A stretch of 42,663 nt of DNA. Origin: Trueperaceae bacterium. GTDB taxonomy: Bacteria > Deinococcota > Deinococci > Deinococcales > Trueperaceae. Each line of letters begins with the position of its first letter. Position 1 is the stretch's first letter. The stretch is from the NCBI GenBank assembly GCA_036381035.1, contig DASVDQ010000007.1, positions 1 through 42,663 of the forward strand. The letters run 5' to 3'. A program made the position numbers and the translations under genes. Shown one piece after another: positions 32,805-40,112 of this stretch. The notes below the pieces were generated by a model. The model searched no databases. It was not told the DNA's origin and worked only from the letters and a program-made list of their open reading frames with translations.

Positions 32805-33871
32805 ACCGCTTCTCCCGCTACCTGCTCCGCGAGGTCATGCCGCTCTTCGTCGCCGCCCTCGTGGCGCTGCTCCTGCTCCTGATGCTGGCCGCCCTGCTCG
32901 GCGTTCTCGCCGACGCGCTGGCGCGCGGCGTGCCGCCCGGGCTGGTGGCGCGCTACATGCTCCTCAAGCTGCCCGCCGCCGTCGGTCCCGGCCTGCCCCT
33001 GGCGCTGCTCTTCGCGGCCCTCGTCGCCCTCACGCGGCTCGGGCAGGACGGCGAGGTGAAGGCGGCCCTGCTGCTGGGCATCGGCCCGCAGCGCTTCGCC
33101 TTCCCCGTCCTGGCGCTGGGCCTGGTCGTGAGCGCCGCCGCCTTCCTCAACAACGAGCTCGTCGTGCCCCGCAGCGAGCGCCTGGCGGGCGAGGTCGAGC
33201 GCGACATCCTGCTCCTCTCGCCCGAGACGGTCCTCGTCGAGGGCGCGTTCTTCACCGACGCGCTGGGCCGCAGCATCTTCATCGGCGCCATCGAGCCGGG
33301 CGGGCGGTTCGAGGACGTCACCGTCATCACCCCCGGCACCAGCCGCGGCCCGCGCGAGCTGATCAGGGCCGAGCTGGGCCGGGCCCGCCCCGACGAGGGC
33401 GTCTGGGAGCTGGAGGGCATCAGGTTCCAGGCGCTGCGGGACTCGGAGCTCACCCTCGACATCGCCGCCGCCGAGGCCGTGCTGCCGGTGCGGGGCCTCA
33501 CGGCGCGCAGCAGCGCCGTCAGCGACCTCGTCTACCTGCCGCTGGGGGAGCTCGTCGCGCGCATCCGCGCCGCCGGTGACGCCGAGGCGCCCGCGGAGCG
33601 CACCGCCCTGCAGCGCAAGTTCGCCGAGCCCCTGGCGGCCACGGCCTTCGCGCTGTTCGCCGTCGCGCTCGGCCTCTACACGTTCCGCAGCGGCGCGAAC
33701 ATCGGCTTCGTGGCGGCGATGCTCCTGACCTTCGTCTACTACGCGACCTGGAGCGTGACGAAGCTGCTGGGGGCGCAGGGCACGATCCCGCCGTGGCTGG
33801 CGGCCTGGACGCCCGTCGCGCTCTACGCCGGCGGCGGCCTGATGCTGCTCGCGCTCGCCAGGAGGCGCTGA
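32801..33871 (+). CDS. lptG: LptF/LptG family permease (second copy)
   Basis: The partner permease, 356 residues, begins MNRFSRYLLREVMPLFVAA, the typical basic-then-hydrophobic start of the family. The conserved coupling region is TRLGQDGEVKAALLLGIGPQ. A periplasmic beta-jellyroll-like domain (about 120-260) follows, then terminal helices with KFAEPLAATAFALFAVALGL. It overlaps lptF by ATGA and shares one base with the LptD-like gene (TGATG), so all three are translationally coupled. Together with lptF it would form the heterodimeric permease; the matching ATPase (LptB) is not in the window. Confidence 0.88.
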   Translation: MNRFSRYLLREVMPLFVAALVALLLLLMLAALLGVLADALARGVPPGLVARYMLLKLPAAVGPGLPLALLFAALVALTRLGQDGEVKAALLLGIGPQRFAFPVLALGLVVSAAAFLNNELVVPRSERLAGEVERDILLLSPETVLVEGAFFTDALGRSIFIGAIEPGGRFEDVTVITPGTSRGPRELIRAELGRARPDEGVWELEGIRFQALRDSELTLDIAAAEAVLPVRGLTARSSAVSDLVYLPLGELVARIRAAGDAEAPAERTALQRKFAEPLAATAFALFAVALGLYTFRSGANIGFVAAMLLTFVYYATWSVTKLLGAQGTIPPWLAAWTPVALYAGGGLMLLALARRR

Positions 33872-36756
33872 TGCGCGCCCTGGCGCTGCTCCTGCTGGCG
33901 CTGTGCGCCGGCTGGGCCGGCGCCGCGCGCATCGTCATCGACGCCGCGCACGACCCGGAGAGCCGCCTCGAGATACGCTCCGTCACGCTGCCGGGCGGCG
34001 AGGCGGTGCAGGTCTACGTCCTCACGGGCCGCGGACTGACGGTGCGCATCGACGACGACGTCCTCGTCGCCGACCACGTCGAGTTCGACCTGACGCGGCG
34101 CATCGTGCGCGTCGTCGGCCGCGGCTCCTTCACGCGGGGCGCCGAGACGATCGAGGGCGACGACCTCGTCATAGACCTCGGCCGCGAGAGCCTCGAGGGC
34201 AGCGACGTGCTCATCGTCACGCCAGAGATCGACGTGAGCGGCGACAGCGCCAGCCGCGTGCCCGGCATGATCGCCATCGCCCTGGGCGAGTTCTCGCCGT
34301 GCGGACGCTGCGGGCAGGAGGTCGAGGACTACGGCTTCAGGGCCGAGCGCATCGAGCTCTACCCCGGTGACCGGCTCGTGGCCCACGGCGTCACCGTGCT
34401 GATCAGGGAGCGCCCCGCGTTCGCCGTGCCGCTGCTGGTGCTGCCCCTCGGCCCCGAGGACCGGCGTCCCCGCCTGCTCTACGAGACCGGCACGGCGACG
34501 TCCCGGGCGCGCATCGAGCTCACCTGGCCGTACGTGGCCGGCCCCGACGCGCGCGGATCCGTGACGCTGCGCTACCACGCCGACGTCGAGCCGGGCGCGT
34601 CGCGCCTCGGCGACGCGCTCCTCGGCGGCGCCGTGCGGCGCTCCTACTTCGGCGTGAGGCTCGACCACGCCTTCTACACCGAGCGCGGCGCCGGCGACCT
34701 CGTCGTCGACCTCACGCCCGGCTACGTCGAGCCGGACGGCTGGCGCCCGCCGCGCTGGACCGTCACCTTCTCCTACGCCGACGACCCGCTGCTCGGTCCG
34801 CCCACGAACGAGGTGCTGCTGCAGCGCGACGACGAGGAGCGCCCGTTCCTCTGGGAGGCGACCCTCAGGTCGCGGCGCGTCGGCTCGGGCGTCGACGCCC
34901 TCTTCTCGAGCCAGGTGTTCGTCGACCTCGAGCCCGCCGACGAGGTCGACAGGCCCTCCTACGCCGGCGGGCGCACGCCGCTGCTCACGCCGGCGCGCCT
35001 CGAGCTGCGCCCCGAGGTCGCGCCCCTCGAGCTCGGCGCGCTCACCGTCGACGACCTCCTCCTCGACCTCGGCGTGTTCGAGGACCGCAGCAACCCCACG
35101 AACCGCTCGGCGGCGCTCACGCCCACGGTCGGCACCGGCAGGGCGCTCGAGTCGCACGCGCTGTCGCTCGGCCCGCTCGACCTGTGGAGCGGCGCGAGCC
35201 TGAGCGCCCGCACCGACTTCAGCGGCTACTACTACGGCACCGGCGAGAGGCAGGTGGACTGGCTGACGCGCGCGACCGCCGAGCAGTCGTTCGGCGGCGT
35301 CGGCTCGTTGTCGCTGACCTTCACCCGCGACGTCACCGAGGGCGAGACGCCGTTCAGCTTCGACACCCTGGCCTACCGCGCCCGCACCGACCTCCTGGCC
35401 GCCCTGCTCCTCGACCCGGCCCCGTGGCTGCGCTTCCAGCAGCGCGGCGGCTACGTCTTCCTCGACGACCGCAACCCCGACTCCGAGGGCTGGGCGCCGC
35501 TGGAGACGACGGTGACGCTGCTGGGGAACGTCGACTGGGTGACCCTGACGGCCCGCAACGCCTACGACCTGCAGGACGGCGACCCCGGCGTCATCGACCT
35601 AGACCTGGCCCTGCGCTCGCGCGGCACGTTCCGCGCCGGCCTCGAGGTCTCCCACGTCGAGGACCTGAAGGTCACCGAGGACAGGATCACCGGCCTGCCG
35701 ACCGACGACTCCGAGACGTCGGTGAGGCTCACGGCCGGCGTGCCCGGCGCCTTCGACCTCGAGGTCAGGACGGCCTACCGCTACGCGCCCCCGCCCCCGG
35801 AGCCGGGCGAGCCGCCCGACCACTTCGACGACCTCAGCCTCAGCCTCACCATCGGCACGCTGGGGCAGGATGACGGCGTGCCGGGACTATCGCTCGACTA
35901 CGCACGAGACCTGGACCGCGGCGAGTTGAGCGCTTTCGGCGTCGAGCTCACCGGCCGCGTCGGGCCCGTGAACCTCTACGCGCTCGAGCGCCTCTCCCTG
36001 CCCGCCGGAAGGGTGGCGCAGAGCCGGCTGCGGGCCGAGTGGCGCGGGGCCGTGGCCGCCGAGGCCAGGGGGCTCGAGTGGCTGCCGCCCGGCGCGGTCG
36101 GCCTGCCGACCCCCGACCCTTACTCCCGCGACCTGGAGTTCGCCGTCGAGGACGCCCCGACCGCCGGCGCGCCCACGTGGCGGGCGGCGTTCTCGACGCG
36201 CTTCGACCCCGCGCTCGAGGGCGGCGCGGGCGGCTACAGGGGCTCGACGCTGACGGCGCGGGCCCTCCTCGACTCGCGCGTGATCGGCCCCGCGCGCCTC
36301 AGCGTCGACGGCTTCGCCGAGGTCTCCTGGCGCGACTCCCTCCAGCCCGTGACCTACCTGAGGCGCGCGAACCTCCAGTTCGGCGTCGACCTCTACGAGC
36401 GCGTGGGGCTGCAGGGCACCGTCGGCTACGCGGCCTCCTTCAGCCAGTCCACGCAGGAGGTGACGAGCGCGCAGCTCACGCTCACCGACGTCGCCCTGGT
36501 CGTGAGGCCCCTGGACGAGCTCTACCTCGGCGTCGTGGTGGACGACGTCTGGGACCTCACCGGCAACGACCCCTCCAGGTCCTTCGCGCTCCAGCCGGAG
36601 TTCACGGTCGTGTGGAACAGGTGCTGCTGGGCGCTCTACGGCTCCTGGGACAGCGCCACCGGCCAGGTCTCGATCACGCTGACGACGCCCGGCGCCGACC
36701 AGGGCCTGCAGCAGGTGTTCGGCACCGGCCTCCTGCTGCCGGGGAGCGAGCCGTGA
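33871..36756 (+). CDS. lptD: LptD-like outer membrane protein (OstA domain plus beta-barrel)
   Basis: A large exported protein (961 residues) with a signal peptide ending near GWAGA. An OstA/LptA-like beta domain (about 60-200) carries VADHVEFDL, IEGDDLVIDL and YGFRAERIELYPGD, the last being an LptD-like turn. The rest is long, with repeated aromatic-ended beta strands like an outer-membrane barrel. It keeps a cysteine pattern like LptD: CGRC at 144-147 and the CC of NRCCW at 918-919, which in E. coli LptD form disulfides between domains. ATG 33871 shares a base with the lptG stop and has GGAGG 5 nt upstream. The last residue is Pro, not aromatic. Its function in LPS-type transport is inferred from family and operon. 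Confidence 0.82.
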   Translation: MRALALLLLALCAGWAGAARIVIDAAHDPESRLEIRSVTLPGGEAVQVYVLTGRGLTVRIDDDVLVADHVEFDLTRRIVRVVGRGSFTRGAETIEGDDLVIDLGRESLEGSDVLIVTPEIDVSGDSASRVPGMIAIALGEFSPCGRCGQEVEDYGFRAERIELYPGDRLVAHGVTVLIRERPAFAVPLLVLPLGPEDRRPRLLYETGTATSRARIELTWPYVAGPDARGSVTLRYHADVEPGASRLGDALLGGAVRRSYFGVRLDHAFYTERGAGDLVVDLTPGYVEPDGWRPPRWTVTFSYADDPLLGPPTNEVLLQRDDEERPFLWEATLRSRRVGSGVDALFSSQVFVDLEPADEVDRPSYAGGRTPLLTPARLELRPEVAPLELGALTVDDLLLDLGVFEDRSNPTNRSAALTPTVGTGRALESHALSLGPLDLWSGASLSARTDFSGYYYGTGERQVDWLTRATAEQSFGGVGSLSLTFTRDVTEGETPFSFDTLAYRARTDLLAALLLDPAPWLRFQQRGGYVFLDDRNPDSEGWAPLETTVTLLGNVDWVTLTARNAYDLQDGDPGVIDLDLALRSRGTFRAGLEVSHVEDLKVTEDRITGLPTDDSETSVRLTAGVPGAFDLEVRTAYRYAPPPPEPGEPPDHFDDLSLSLTIGTLGQDDGVPGLSLDYARDLDRGELSAFGVELTGRVGPVNLYALERLSLPAGRVAQSRLRAEWRGAVAAEARGLEWLPPGAVGLPTPDPYSRDLEFAVEDAPTAGAPTWRAAFSTRFDPALEGGAGGYRGSTLTARALLDSRVIGPARLSVDGFAEVSWRDSLQPVTYLRRANLQFGVDLYERVGLQGTVGYAASFSQSTQEVTSAQLTLTDVALVVRPLDELYLGVVVDDVWDLTGNDPSRSFALQPEFTVVWNRCCWALYGSWDSATGQVSITLTTPGADQGLQQVFGTGLLLPGSEP

Positions 36757-37994
36757 GGCGGCTGGCGGCGGCGCTGGCCGCAGCGCTGCTGCTCGCCTCG
36801 TGCACCGGCACGAGCGAGCCGCGGCCGACGACGCTGCTGGTCGTCGGCGCGGCGCCGGGCGGCGCGCCGCGGCTGCTGCTCGTGGAGGACGTCACCGAGA
36901 CGGCGCCGCCCGGCGACCCGCGCCTGGTCGTCGTGCCCGGCGGCGCCCGCGACCTGCCCGCGCCGGCGGTGGCGCTCGACTTCGAGGAACGCGGGCTCGA
37001 CCGGCCCGCCGCGTGGGTGCTGACGCGCGCGGTCGCCGACAGCGGCGGGACGCCGGCGGTCACCGCCTACCTGCAGCGCTTCGAGGTCGCCGACGTCGAC
37101 CCCACCGACCCGACGGCGTTCGCCGAGGACGCGCCGCGGCGCGTGACGCTCACGGAGCCCGGCGGCTCAGGCGTGCTCGACGGGCGCTCGCCCACCTCCC
37201 CGGCGACGTGCCCGACGGCGCTGCAGGTGGACGAGGACGGCACGTTCGCCGTGGTCCTCGACGACCCGCCGCGCTGCGGGAGCGGCGACCATCCGGAGCT
37301 GTGGCTGGTGCCGCTGAGGCCCGGCCTCGGCCAGCCGCGCTCGCTGCTCGGCACCCAGGACCTCGCGCCCCTGCCGCCGTACCTCGACCAGCGCTCGTCC
37401 GACCAGGTCGTGTACTTCCTGGTGGGGGCGATCGAGCGCACGCACGTCTACGCCCTGCGCGGAGCGGACGACGACGCCGCGCGGCGCCTCGAGGGCGTGA
37501 GCCTGCCCGAGCCGGCCACCGACCTCGCCGCCGCGTCCGGCGCGGGCGACCTGCTGCTCGCCCTGGCGCAGGGCGACCTGCTGGCCACGAACCTCGTGGA
37601 GCCCGGGCCCGCGCTGCGCACCGACACCGTCGACACCGCCGCCGCGCTGGCGGCCGACCCCACGGGCACCGCCCCGGAGGTGCTGGCGCTGGGGGGCGCG
37701 GTCGTGGCGTTCCACGAGGACCCAGAGGACGGCGAGCCGGACACGGCGACCCGGCCGTCCGTGGCCGCGACGATCGACCCGCTCACCCGCTTCGCCTACG
37801 CCGTCGGGGAGGGGCGACTGACGGTCCTCGACCTGCTGACGGGCGGCGACACGGACCGGTCGTTCCAGGCCTACACGGAGCCGCTGCCGGAGCTGGAGCT
37901 GCCCCGCGGCGCGCCGGCCTCCCTGGTGGGCGCCGACTCCGGTCCCGTGACGGTCATCGGCTGGGTGCGGGCGGCGACGCCTCCGGCGCCGTGA
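36753..37994 (+). CDS. Predicted lipoprotein, unrecognised (possible beta-propeller)
   Basis: A 413-residue secreted lipoprotein. The N-terminus is a short basic signal with a clear lipobox LLLASC (Cys at about residue 17). The rest is acidic, beta-rich and repetitive, with several LVVVPGG, LWLVPLRPG and VVAFHEDPEDGEP segments, like a six- or seven-bladed propeller; this reading is tentative. No domain was recognised. The GTG start at 36753 overlaps the LptD-like stop (GTGA), so it is the fourth gene of the lpt operon and may belong to the envelope machine. Its 3' end overlaps plsX tail-to-tail by 41 bp. Confidence 0.7.
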   Translation: MRRLAAALAAALLLASCTGTSEPRPTTLLVVGAAPGGAPRLLLVEDVTETAPPGDPRLVVVPGGARDLPAPAVALDFEERGLDRPAAWVLTRAVADSGGTPAVTAYLQRFEVADVDPTDPTAFAEDAPRRVTLTEPGGSGVLDGRSPTSPATCPTALQVDEDGTFAVVLDDPPRCGSGDHPELWLVPLRPGLGQPRSLLGTQDLAPLPPYLDQRSSDQVVYFLVGAIERTHVYALRGADDDAARRLEGVSLPEPATDLAAASGAGDLLLALAQGDLLATNLVEPGPALRTDTVDTAAALAADPTGTAPEVLALGGAVVAFHEDPEDGEPDTATRPSVAATIDPLTRFAYAVGEGRLTVLDLLTGGDTDRSFQAYTEPLPELELPRGAPASLVGADSGPVTVIGWVRAATPPAP

Positions 37995-38982
37995 GCCTGG
38001 CCAGCGCCTCCTTCGTGCGCTCCAGCGCGCCGGAGGCGACCGCGCGCGAGGCCGTGCGCAGCGCGCTCGCCACGGCCTTCGCGTCCGAGCTGCCGTGGCC
38101 GATGAACGCGTAGCCGTCCACGCCCAGCAGCGGCTGGGCGCCGTACTCTGACGGGTCCAGGCGCCTGGCGACCCCGCGCAGGGCCCGCCGCGCCAGCAGC
38201 CCGCCGAGCCGCGCCAGCGGGCCGCTCGACAACGCCTCCCTCACCCAGGCGAACAGCTCGCGGGCCTCGCCCTCGGCGAGCTTGAGCATGACGTTGCCGG
38301 TGAAGCCGTCGGTCACGAAGACGTCGGTGGTGCCCCTCAGCAGGTCGCGTCCCTCGACGTTGCCGTGGAAGCGTATGCCGGGGGTGGCGGCCAGCAGCTC
38401 GTGCGCGGCGCGCGTCAGCTCGTTGCCCTTGTGCGGCTCCTCGCCTATCGACACGAGGCCGACGGTGGGGTCGGCCACGCCCCACACGCTGCTGACGAAG
38501 GCGCTGCCGAGGACCGCGAACTGCCGGAGGTACTGCGGCCTGGCGTCGGCGTTCGCGCCCACGTCGAGGAGGGCTGAGAAGCCGGCGCGCGTGGGCACGT
38601 TCGCGAGGATCGCGGGGCGGTCGACGCCCGGCAGGCGCCCCAGCACGAGCAGGGCCGCGGCCATCGTCGCCCCCGAGTGGCCCATCGACACCGCGGCGTC
38701 GGCGGCGCCGTCCTTCACCAGGCGCATCGCCACCATCACGCTCGACTCGCGCCGGCGGCGGACGTCGGCGGCGTGGTCGTCCATCGAGATCGCGTCGGGG
38801 GCGTGCACGACCTCGAGCCCGGACCCGAGCCCGTCCAGCGCGGGCCTCAGCACGGCCTCGTCGCCGACCAGCACCACGCTAACGCCCTCGGCGGCGGCCG
38901 CCGACGCGCCCTCCAGCGCCGCCTGGGGCATGTGGTCGCCGCCCATGGCGTCGAGGGCGATGCGGGGCGTGCCGGCTGGCAT
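37954..38982 (-). CDS. plsX: Phosphate acyltransferase PlsX
   Basis: PlsX converts acyl-ACP and phosphate to acyl-phosphate for the first step of phospholipid synthesis. The 342-residue protein begins with IALDAMGGDHMPQAALEGA, the universal PlsX start. It also contains DHAADVRRRRESSVMVAMRL, SMGHSGATMAAALLVLGRL, LLDVGANADARPQYLRQFA and GFTGNVMLKLAEG. The start ATG 38982 follows TATACT by 9 nt; an upstream frame start at 39021 would add 13 residues and is unlikely. It is divergent from the rluD-type gene. The usual partners fabD and plsY are not nearby. Tail-to-tail overlap with the lipoprotein gene is 41 bp. Confidence 0.95.
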   Translation of the reverse strand: MPAGTPRIALDAMGGDHMPQAALEGASAAAAEGVSVVLVGDEAVLRPALDGLGSGLEVVHAPDAISMDDHAADVRRRRESSVMVAMRLVKDGAADAAVSMGHSGATMAAALLVLGRLPGVDRPAILANVPTRAGFSALLDVGANADARPQYLRQFAVLGSAFVSSVWGVADPTVGLVSIGEEPHKGNELTRAAHELLAATPGIRFHGNVEGRDLLRGTTDVFVTDGFTGNVMLKLAEGEARELFAWVREALSSGPLARLGGLLARRALRGVARRLDPSEYGAQPLLGVDGYAFIGHGSSDAKAVASALRTASRAVASGALERTKEALARLTAPEASPPAPSR

Positions 38983-38991
38983 CAGGCGCGC

Positions 38992-39037
38992 AGTATAGCC
39001 GCGCCTGCCGAAGCGGCTCACGGGGCGGGGCTAGACT
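38992..39037. promoter_or_regulatory. Divergent leaderless promoters of plsX and the rluD-type gene
   Basis: TATACT on the minus strand (38997-38992) is 9 nt before plsX ATG 38982. TAGACT on the plus strand (39032-39037) is 7 nt before ATG 39045. The -10 boxes are only 34 bp apart. Confidence 0.55.
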
Positions 39038-39044
39038 TCCCGGC

Positions 39045-40046
39045 ATGGAGGTCAGGACCTTCGACGCGCCCAGCGGGGAGAGGCTGGACGTCGCCATCGC
39101 CCAGGCGCTCGCGGTGTCGCGGACCTTCGCCAAGGAGCTGGTCAGCGAGGGCTTCGTCACCCTCGACGGCAGGCCCGTGGGCAAGCCGGCGACGAAGCTG
39201 ACCGGCAGCGAGGTCGTCTCCGTCCTGCTGCCGCCGCCCGAGCCGATGGACGTCGAGCCGGAGGACCTAGGCATACCGATCCTGTTCGAGGACGAGTACC
39301 TCGCCGCGATCGACAAGCCGCCCGGCATCGTCGCCCACCCCACGGCGACGGTGCGGAGCGGGACGGTCGTCAACGCGCTCCTCGGGCGCATACCCCTCTC
39401 GAAGGAGCGCTACCAGGACCCCGGCGACGTGCTGTACCGGCCCGGCATCGTGCACCGCCTCGACAAGGACACGTCAGGGGTGATGGTCGTCGCCAAGACC
39501 GACGAGGCGCACCGGCACCTGGCGAACTCGTTCAAGCGCCGCTTCACCGAGAAGGAGTACGTGGCGATCGCCGTCGGCGACGTCGAGGACGGCGCGATCG
39601 TCGACGCGCCCATCGGCCGTCACCCCGTCGAGCGCCAGCGCATGACGGTCGGCGGCGAGGCGCCACGCAGCGCCTCCACGCACTTCTGGGCCCTGGCGCG
39701 GGCGCCCGGCCACACGCTCGTGCGCGCCAAGCCGCACACCGGACGGACCCACCAGATACGCGTGCACCTCTGGCACCTCGGCGCGCCGATCCTCGGCGAC
39801 GAGGTCTACGGCCGGCGCAGCGGCCTCATCGGCCGGCAGGCGCTGCACGCGCGCAGCCTCACGCTGCCGCACCCGCGCGACAACGCGCCGGTCACGTTCA
39901 TCGCGCCGGTGCGCGAGGACATCGTCGAGGCGTGGCTGAGGCTAGGGGGCAAGTGGCCGGCGGAGCTCGAGCCGCCGCCTCCCCTGCTCCCCGAGGTGCC
40001 GCCGCCCGGCATGGAGCCGCCCGGGGGTCACGGCGACGAGGGCTGA
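39045..40046 (+). CDS. rluD: RluA family pseudouridine synthase (RluD-type)
   Basis: It converts uridines to pseudouridine in rRNA or tRNA. An N-terminal S4-like RNA-binding domain (residues 10-65, RLDVAIAQALAVSRTFAKEL) is followed by the catalytic motif HRLDKDTSGVMVVAK, with the essential Asp. Then come RFTEKEYVAI, KPHTGRTHQIRVH and HARSLTLPHP. The layout matches RluD/YlyB (target 23S rRNA helix 69 in relatives). The last 35 residues are Pro-rich. ATG 39045 has no Shine-Dalgarno but follows TAGACT by 7 nt. The gene precedes pepF by 66 bp on the same strand. Exact RNA target is not decided by sequence. Confidence 0.94.
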   Translation: MEVRTFDAPSGERLDVAIAQALAVSRTFAKELVSEGFVTLDGRPVGKPATKLTGSEVVSVLLPPPEPMDVEPEDLGIPILFEDEYLAAIDKPPGIVAHPTATVRSGTVVNALLGRIPLSKERYQDPGDVLYRPGIVHRLDKDTSGVMVVAKTDEAHRHLANSFKRRFTEKEYVAIAVGDVEDGAIVDAPIGRHPVERQRMTVGGEAPRSASTHFWALARAPGHTLVRAKPHTGRTHQIRVHLWHLGAPILGDEVYGRRSGLIGRQALHARSLTLPHPRDNAPVTFIAPVREDIVEAWLRLGGKWPAELEPPPPLLPEVPPPGMEPPGGHGDEG

Positions 40047-40066
40047 GACCGCGACCCGCCCGCGGT

Positions 40067-40072
40067 TACAAT
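40067..40072 (+). promoter_or_regulatory. Putative -10 box (TACAAT) of the oligoendopeptidase gene
   Basis: TACAAT lies 40 nt upstream of GTG 40113, leaving a leader of roughly 34 nt with GGGGGAAGG as a ribosome-binding site. TGAGAC, 17 bp upstream, is a poor -35. Confidence 0.4.
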
Positions 40073-40112
40073 CCCCGCGTTCCGCTTACGCGAGCGGGGG
40101 AAGGCGCCCACA

